Shown piece by piece: positions 59,991-64,000 of a DNA stretch of 64,000 nt. The notes beneath the pieces were generated by a model. That model was not told where the DNA came from. It did not search any database and worked only from the letters and a program-made list of their open reading frames with translations. The stretch spans positions 124,001 through 188,000 of the forward strand of contig CALKCK010000021.1 of assembly GCA_938083195.1 (NCBI GenBank). The letters run 5' to 3'. This DNA comes from an uncultured Pirellulaceae bacterium (lineage in GTDB: Bacteria; Planctomycetota; Planctomycetia; Pirellulales; Pirellulaceae). The first letter of the stretch is position 1; each line of letters begins with the position of its first letter. The position numbers and the translations under genes are program-made.

Positions 59991-60869
59991 TCCGTAGGCG
60001 GCTAGAGTTTTTCTTAGTGATGCCAACTGGCTGGCATCGAGATCGGTCATCGGTAGTCGGAGTTCCCCCGAGTCTTTTCCCATTTCCGCCATTGCAGCTT
60101 TTAGTGGAATTGGGTTGGTTGCTAAGCCAAGCATATCACGACAAAGTGGAAAAAGTCGGTGGTGCAAACGTTGGGCTTCGAGAGTGTCGCCGCTCATGAA
60201 AGCCTTGACCAAGGCGATCATGTCACCAGGAATCATATTCCCAACTACGGACACAACCCCCTCCGCCCCGATCGAAAGTAACGGCAGTGTCAGGCTGTCA
60301 TCTCCACTGAGAACGGTGAGGTCAGTCAGAGCGAGAATCTGAGATGCTTGATCGAGGGATCCGGTTGCCTCTTTTACCATGGTGACGTTATCGAACTCTC
60401 CAATTCTAGCAATCGTCTCTGGCTCAATATTTTTCCCGGTTCTCCCGGGAATGTTGTAGACGCAAATGGGAATTTCGATTGCTTCTGCAATCGCTTTGTA
60501 GTGCTGATACAGCCCTTCTTGCGTTGGCTTGTTGTAGTAAGGCGCGACTTGAAGTGTCGCGTCAGCTCCTTCCTTGGCAGCCCATTTAGTCAAGCTAATC
60601 GCTTCGTCGGTGCTGTTGGAACCAGTGCCAGCCATCACTTTAATTCGTCCCGCGGCGATCTGAATCGTCTCGGAAATGACGCGCTCGTGCTCAGGGTGAG
60701 AAAGGGTTGGGGATTCTCCGGTTGTTCCGCAGGGAACGAGGCAGTTGGTCCCCGATTCTATTTGGAATTCCACCTGTTCTTTCAGGCGATCCATGTCCAG
60801 TTTGCCGTCCTTGAAGGGGGTAACAATGGCGACTGCCAGTCCGGCAAAATCAGATCCTTTACGCGACAT
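59970..60869 (-). CDS. dapA: 4-hydroxy-tetrahydrodipicolinate synthase
   Basis: A 299-residue TIM-barrel lyase that condenses pyruvate and aspartate semialdehyde, the first step of lysine and diaminopimelate synthesis. Motifs: [12 protein letters not shown] near residue 45 for pyruvate carboxylate binding, [10 protein letters not shown] near 138 with the proton-relay Tyr, and [11 protein letters not shown] near 165 with the Schiff-base Lys. Full length. GGGAG precedes the ATG. The gene ends inside a 20-bp tandem repeat. Its upstream neighbour on the strand is pdxJ at 121 bases. Confidence 0.93.
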   Translation of the reverse strand: MSRKGSDFAGLAVAIVTPFKDGKLDMDRLKEQVEFQIESGTNCLVPCGTTGESPTLSHPEHERVISETIQIAAGRIKVMAGTGSNSTDEAISLTKWAAKEGADATLQVAPYYNKPTQEGLYQHYKAIAEAIEIPICVYNIPGRTGKNIEPETIARIGEFDNVTMVKEATGSLDQASQILALTDLTVLSGDDSLTLPLLSIGAEGVVSVVGNMIPGDMIALVKAFMSGDTLEAQRLHHRLFPLCRDMLGLATNPIPLKAAMAEMGKDSGELRLPMTDLDASQLASLRKTLAAYGIGAVTV

Positions 60870-60990
60870 AGTGCTCGACTCCCAATTTCTCTTTTGACTA
60901 TTCCTGTAACGCAGCGCGAACGCAAATGATACGGTTTCGTTCTGAAATTTTCCAGCGTTCGCACAGAAATAATTTTCAGAACATTGTTGA

Positions 60991-61716
60991 TTAATGGCTT
61001 GCTGTATCGCAAAGTCGTTTCATCTCTCGAACCGCCTGTTCAAATCCGACAAATAGAGCCCGCGAAACGATACTATGCCCAATGTTTAACTCTTCCATGC
61101 CGGGAATTTTGGCGATGGGGACGACGTTAGAATACGTAAGCCCATGGCCAGCGTGGATCTGCAGTCCTAATTCGCCTCCCAATTGGCAACCTTCGGTCAA
61201 TATTTGGATCTGGTCGGTACTATTGGTTCCCGGCGTAGATTCGGCGTAGGTGCCGGTGTGGAGTTCAATGGCGTCGGCGTTAATCTCGCTGGCCAGTCGG
61301 ATCTGGTCCTCGGCAGGGTCGATAAACAGACTTACCACGATCCCAGAATCGTGGAGTTGTTTGATCGCGTCCTCGATTCTCGCGCGGTTGGCAATTACAT
61401 CAAGTCCACCCTCCGTTGTGACCTCTTCTCGCTTTTCGGGCACGAGGCAAACTTGATGTGGAACCAAGCGGCAAGAAATATCTAGCATTTCAGGAACGCA
61501 TGCGCATTCCATATTAAGGCGCACGTTGACGGTATCTCGGAGAACCCGAACGTCGCGATCTTGAATGTGACGACGGTCTTCGCGAAGGTGCACCGTGATT
61601 TGATCGGCGCCCCCTAGTTCTGCCATCGCTGCAGCCCAGACAGGATCGGGTTCGGTGGTTCGTCTCGCTTGGCGGACTGTCGCTACGTGGTCAATATTAA
61701 CACCAAGGGTGGGCAT
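60991..61716 (-). CDS. pdxJ: Pyridoxine 5'-phosphate synthase
   Basis: A 241-residue TIM barrel that forms pyridoxine phosphate from 1-deoxyxylulose-5-phosphate and 3-amino-2-oxopropyl phosphate. Motifs are textbook: [17 protein letters not shown] at the start, [12 protein letters not shown] near 40-51, [17 protein letters not shown] near 95-110, and HTGTYAE and [10 protein letters not shown] in the last third. Length fits. It lies 129 bases after the beta-RFAP synthase gene on the same strand. Confidence 0.95.
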   Translation of the reverse strand: MPTLGVNIDHVATVRQARRTTEPDPVWAAAMAELGGADQITVHLREDRRHIQDRDVRVLRDTVNVRLNMECACVPEMLDISCRLVPHQVCLVPEKREEVTTEGGLDVIANRARIEDAIKQLHDSGIVVSLFIDPAEDQIRLASEINADAIELHTGTYAESTPGTNSTDQIQILTEGCQLGGELGLQIHAGHGLTYSNVVPIAKIPGMEELNIGHSIVSRALFVGFEQAVREMKRLCDTASH

Positions 61717-61845
61717 GGAAATTCACAACGGGTTAAGGATAAATTGTTGAGTAAACAGGCAACGCTGATTTTTTAATGTTTTGTAAATAAAGGATCATTA
61801 CTTTGAGCCTAAACTCAAAGCACGGCTTGCGGGCCTAATTTTTTA

Positions 61846-62850
61846 TCAGTCTGGGGCACCAATGGATTGATAGCAACGGACGCCTCGATTGTCCGCTCGG
61901 CATTTGTTCATTGAAAGCGAGCCTTCATGATTTGATTCTAACCAGTTCATTAGGTGATCTGCCTCGCTATCGTTATTTAGAACCGCGAAAATACAAGGGC
62001 CCCACGAGCTTTGACCGACGCCTCGAATACCTAATTCACGGATTTTGTTAACGAGCGATTCAGCCTCGGCACCGTAGTAAGGTCCGTTTTGGATTTTCTC
62101 AAACATCATTCCGCTTCTGCGCCCAAATTCAAAAATACCATCGCCGAACGTGTCGAGATCCGTTTTCAATAATCCAGGTAAAACTTGATTGCGAACAATC
62201 TCAATCATCTTATGGCGTTCCTCTTGACTGGTCTGCGGTAGCTTAGCAAAAGCGTCTAGTTCTTGATTTCCAGAAAGTCCCGGGCTCCGCCGAGAAATAA
62301 TTGTGACAATCCTCCAAGTCGATGGGAAATCGACTTGGAAATCTAGCGGTGCCAACAAGTCAGTGCTCAGCTTACCTCGGTCAACGAGAAAGCCACCTTT
62401 GAAAAATCCATGCGAGCCAATCGCTGAACGTTTGCCGCGGCCGATTGAAACGGCAATCTCCTCTGGCTGGGGAACCGGTAGCTCGAAGAACGAATTAACA
62501 GCGAAGGCAGTCGCGAGTGCTAACTGAGTCCCAGAGCCAAATCCTGAGTGACGCGGCGGTGTTGCTTTGATGCTAATTCTCAGGGGGAGTTCGCTTGGGT
62601 GATCGATTGAAAAATCGTTTTTGAGTGGTATTTTTAACGACTCAAACCACGCATTAACTGCCTTGTGGCAGGCAGGGGCATCGTGATGTGGAAGGATTTC
62701 GAGTCGGGAAAATCTGGAGATTTCGATTTCGGTGCGAGGTCCGTCTATCATCATCCCCGCGCCACCGAATCTTCTTTTTACTTTGTTACCAACGGAAAAA
62801 AGCCCAAAATGTAGGCGAGATGGAGCGGAAACAGTAAGTTGGTCAAGCAC
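61846..62850 (-). CDS. Beta-ribofuranosylaminobenzene 5'-phosphate synthase-like
   Basis: A 334-residue GHMP-kinase-fold protein with the RFAP synthase opening VSAPSRLHFGLFSVG and FGGAGMMIDGP, then PPRHSGFGSGTQLALATAFAVN as the phosphate loop, and GIRGVGQSSWGPCIFAV at the end. The enzyme couples 4-aminobenzoate to phosphoribosyl pyrophosphate with loss of CO2, the first committed step of methanopterin. Flanking DUF447 and PabA genes support this. Its ATG overlaps the DUF447 stop by 8 bases, so translation is coupled. As recalled, planctomycetes with H4MPT-dependent C1 enzymes carry this set. Confidence 0.85.
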   Translation of the reverse strand: MLDQLTVSAPSRLHFGLFSVGNKVKRRFGGAGMMIDGPRTEIEISRFSRLEILPHHDAPACHKAVNAWFESLKIPLKNDFSIDHPSELPLRISIKATPPRHSGFGSGTQLALATAFAVNSFFELPVPQPEEIAVSIGRGKRSAIGSHGFFKGGFLVDRGKLSTDLLAPLDFQVDFPSTWRIVTIISRRSPGLSGNQELDAFAKLPQTSQEERHKMIEIVRNQVLPGLLKTDLDTFGDGIFEFGRRSGMMFEKIQNGPYYGAEAESLVNKIRELGIRGVGQSSWGPCIFAVLNNDSEADHLMNWLESNHEGSLSMNKCRADNRGVRCYQSIGAPD

Positions 62851-63421
62851 TTGCGTTGTTCCCAGTTTGGTGACCGACGTGTTCGCTCAACAGTTCGAAA
62901 GCCTCGGATTCTTGATTCGATCCCGTTTTTAGGATGATGGTTTCTAGTCGCTGGAATTGTTCTTGAATTTCTTCACGGGGTAAGAAGTCGAGTCTGGTCG
63001 CCATTATTGCAGCCTCAATTACGGCGTGTTTCGCGCGATTGAATCCCCAGAAATCCCGCACTCGCCCAGTATGTAGAGTTTTGCAATTGATATTAGTCCT
63101 GGCGCTGTTTTCGTCAATGTATTCAACTTGGAATTCATACCATCGACAAGTGTTGGCAATGACTTGGCCAGTGATTTTTTTGGCTGGGAAAAATTCAGGT
63201 AGCGGTGCTAGTTTTCCAATTGCTGATTTAGCAATCAGACCAACGTCATCGGTGACATGCACAACACCTGATCGAGTTCGTTTTAAGTTGGCGAATGTCT
63301 GGCTGGTGTTGAATGGCCGAAGCTCAAAATTTTGTAGGGTGCCATTAACGGTGGGCCCCATGGGAGAAACATTGACCGAACCATCCTGATTAATTGTTGT
63401 TACGATCGATTCCAAAATCAT
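62843..63421 (-). CDS. DUF447 family protein
   Basis: A 192-residue protein matching DUF447: the start MILESIVTTINQDGSVNVSPMGP, the middle LKRTRSGVVHVTDDVGL, and YEFQVEYIDENSARTNI. DUF447 proteins adopt a flavin-binding split-barrel-like fold and are found in methanogens and in methylotrophic bacteria with H4MPT. Exact step unknown. Its start overlaps the PabA stop (ATGA, 4 bases) and its end overlaps the RFAP synthase start (8 bases). That tight packing is strong evidence for joint function. Confidence 0.8.
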   Translation of the reverse strand: MILESIVTTINQDGSVNVSPMGPTVNGTLQNFELRPFNTSQTFANLKRTRSGVVHVTDDVGLIAKSAIGKLAPLPEFFPAKKITGQVIANTCRWYEFQVEYIDENSARTNINCKTLHTGRVRDFWGFNRAKHAVIEAAIMATRLDFLPREEIQEQFQRLETIILKTGSNQESEAFELLSEHVGHQTGNNASA

Positions 63422-64000
63422 TCTGGCGCCCCTCCGAGTTGAGGCTCTTGCGCGTCTGCTGTGGTCAGTCGCTGAGAGCGGATAGCCGTGGCAGGTATAA
63501 GATACTCGAGTTCATTAGATTTGCAGAGGTTGGCAAATGCTGCCGAAGATTCGTCTCTCACGAGATTAGCGATTTTTAAAAAGTTGTAGAGGAGGCGGTA
63601 TCCACAGTCCGTGAGGATTGATTCGGGGTGAAATTGAAGTCCGACAACTGGATGGCTTTGGTGTTCTACCGCCATGATGGTTCCGTCGTCGGAGCGTGCG
63701 GTGACGGTTAGTTCGTCGGGAAGCTTTGAAATTTGAGCCACAAGCGAGTGGTAGCGACCGGCACTGAATTCTTCAGCGATTCCATGGAACATTGGAGAGT
63801 CAGCGTGGATCACTCGACTTTGTCGCCCGTGGACGGGCTCATTTGCCATGACGATTTGTCCGCCGAGTGCTTTCACGATGGTTTGATGCCCGAGGCAAAT
63901 ACCAAGCATCGGAATCCGATCTTGAAAATGTCTTACGATCTCCAGTGAACATCCCGCTTCATCGGGGGTGCATGGCCCGGGAGAAAGCACGATTGCGTCG
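63418..64000 (-). CDS. Aminodeoxychorismate/anthranilate synthase glutamine amidotransferase (PabA/TrpG), 5' part outside the window
   Basis: At least 190 residues of a class I glutamine amidotransferase. Catalytic Cys in MLGICLGHQT, the oxyanion motif LSPGPCTPDEAG at the visible start, and the His-Glu pair in GLQFHPES. The reading frame continues past base 64000 (DAIV before LSPG), so the N-terminus is missing. It supplies ammonia from glutamine to make 4-aminobenzoate. Pairing with RFAP synthase, which consumes 4-aminobenzoate, favours PabA over TrpG. It overlaps DUF447 by 4 bases. The C-terminal 30 residues (about ATAIRSQRLTTADAQEPQ) form an extra tail. Confidence 0.85.
   Translation of the reverse strand, partial: DAIVLSPGPCTPDEAGCSLEIVRHFQDRIPMLGICLGHQTIVKALGGQIVMANEPVHGRQSRVIHADSPMFHGIAEEFSAGRYHSLVAQISKLPDELTVTARSDDGTIMAVEHQSHPVVGLQFHPESILTDCGYRLLYNFLKIANLVRDESSAAFANLCKSNELEYLIPATAIRSQRLTTADAQEPQLGGAPE

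Noticed and set aside
60348..60929. 193-residue plus-strand open frame
   Set aside because: It lies antisense to dapA, a full-length, well-conserved gene, and its translation has no recognisable domain.

Overview
This 64 kb window most likely comes from a member of the Planctomycetota, probably near Pirellulales. That is an inference from gene content. The telling genes are a DUF1559 pilin-like protein paired with a small lipoprotein, DUF1080 and DUF1570 proteins, a Tat-signal Gfo/Idh/MocA oxidoreductase, an ABC-2 permease fused to a CPBP protease, and bacterial genes for making tetrahydromethanopterin (H4MPT). GC content looks moderate. No rRNA, tRNA, CRISPR array or insertion sequence was recognised. 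The one clear RNA gene is a type A RNase P RNA.

Region 1 to 20.9 kb holds housekeeping and envelope genes: tryptophan 2,3-dioxygenase, NAD(P)H-hydrate epimerase, a DacZ-like diadenylate cyclase, a HEAT-repeat lipoprotein, a Wzc-type tyrosine autokinase, MutS, RNase P RNA, an SDR enzyme, a prepilin peptidase lacking one expected catalytic Asp, a double-CDGSH protein, and the DUF1559 pilin/lipoprotein pair.

Region 21.3 to 34.8 kb is a surface-glycan island. Nine genes on the minus strand form a probable operon that encodes every step to CMP-pseudaminic acid: PseB, PseC, an SpsF-like cytidylyltransferase, a PseG-PseH fusion and PseI. Two glycosyltransferase-like genes lie upstream. An MsbA-like exporter and a KpsF-type arabinose-5-phosphate isomerase lie downstream. 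Two methyltransferase genes diverge from its promoter side.

Region 35.0 to 37.3 kb is a plus-strand operon: an OleB/haloalkane-dehalogenase-like hydrolase, a CitG-like protein and a PTPS-like protein. Region 37.4 to 44.2 kb has a PYROXD2-like/GcvT-like redox pair, a GT4 glycosyltransferase and a second MsbA-like exporter.

Region 44.4 to 58.7 kb carries a divergent DnaA followed by a 486 bp gap, hypothetical proteins, a THUMP-like methyltransferase, a NatA/NatB-CPBP exporter with an amidohydrolase, an orphan AAA ATPase, GTP cyclohydrolase I and a secreted phosphoesterase. Region 58.7 to 64 kb (minus strand) has an AGA-type amidase, DapA, PdxJ, and a tightly overlapping set of beta-RFAP synthase, DUF447 and PabA. 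That set together with FolE, PTPS-like and CitG-like points to H4MPT cofactor synthesis spread over three loci.

No wholly new multi-gene system could be shown. The best leads are the complete pse operon with its fused enzyme, the dispersed H4MPT genes, the insertion shared by the two MsbA-like exporters, a probable CTG start overlapping a stop codon, an array of TTGACA-containing 14-bp repeats, and active-site changes in the prepilin peptidase and the diadenylate cyclase.
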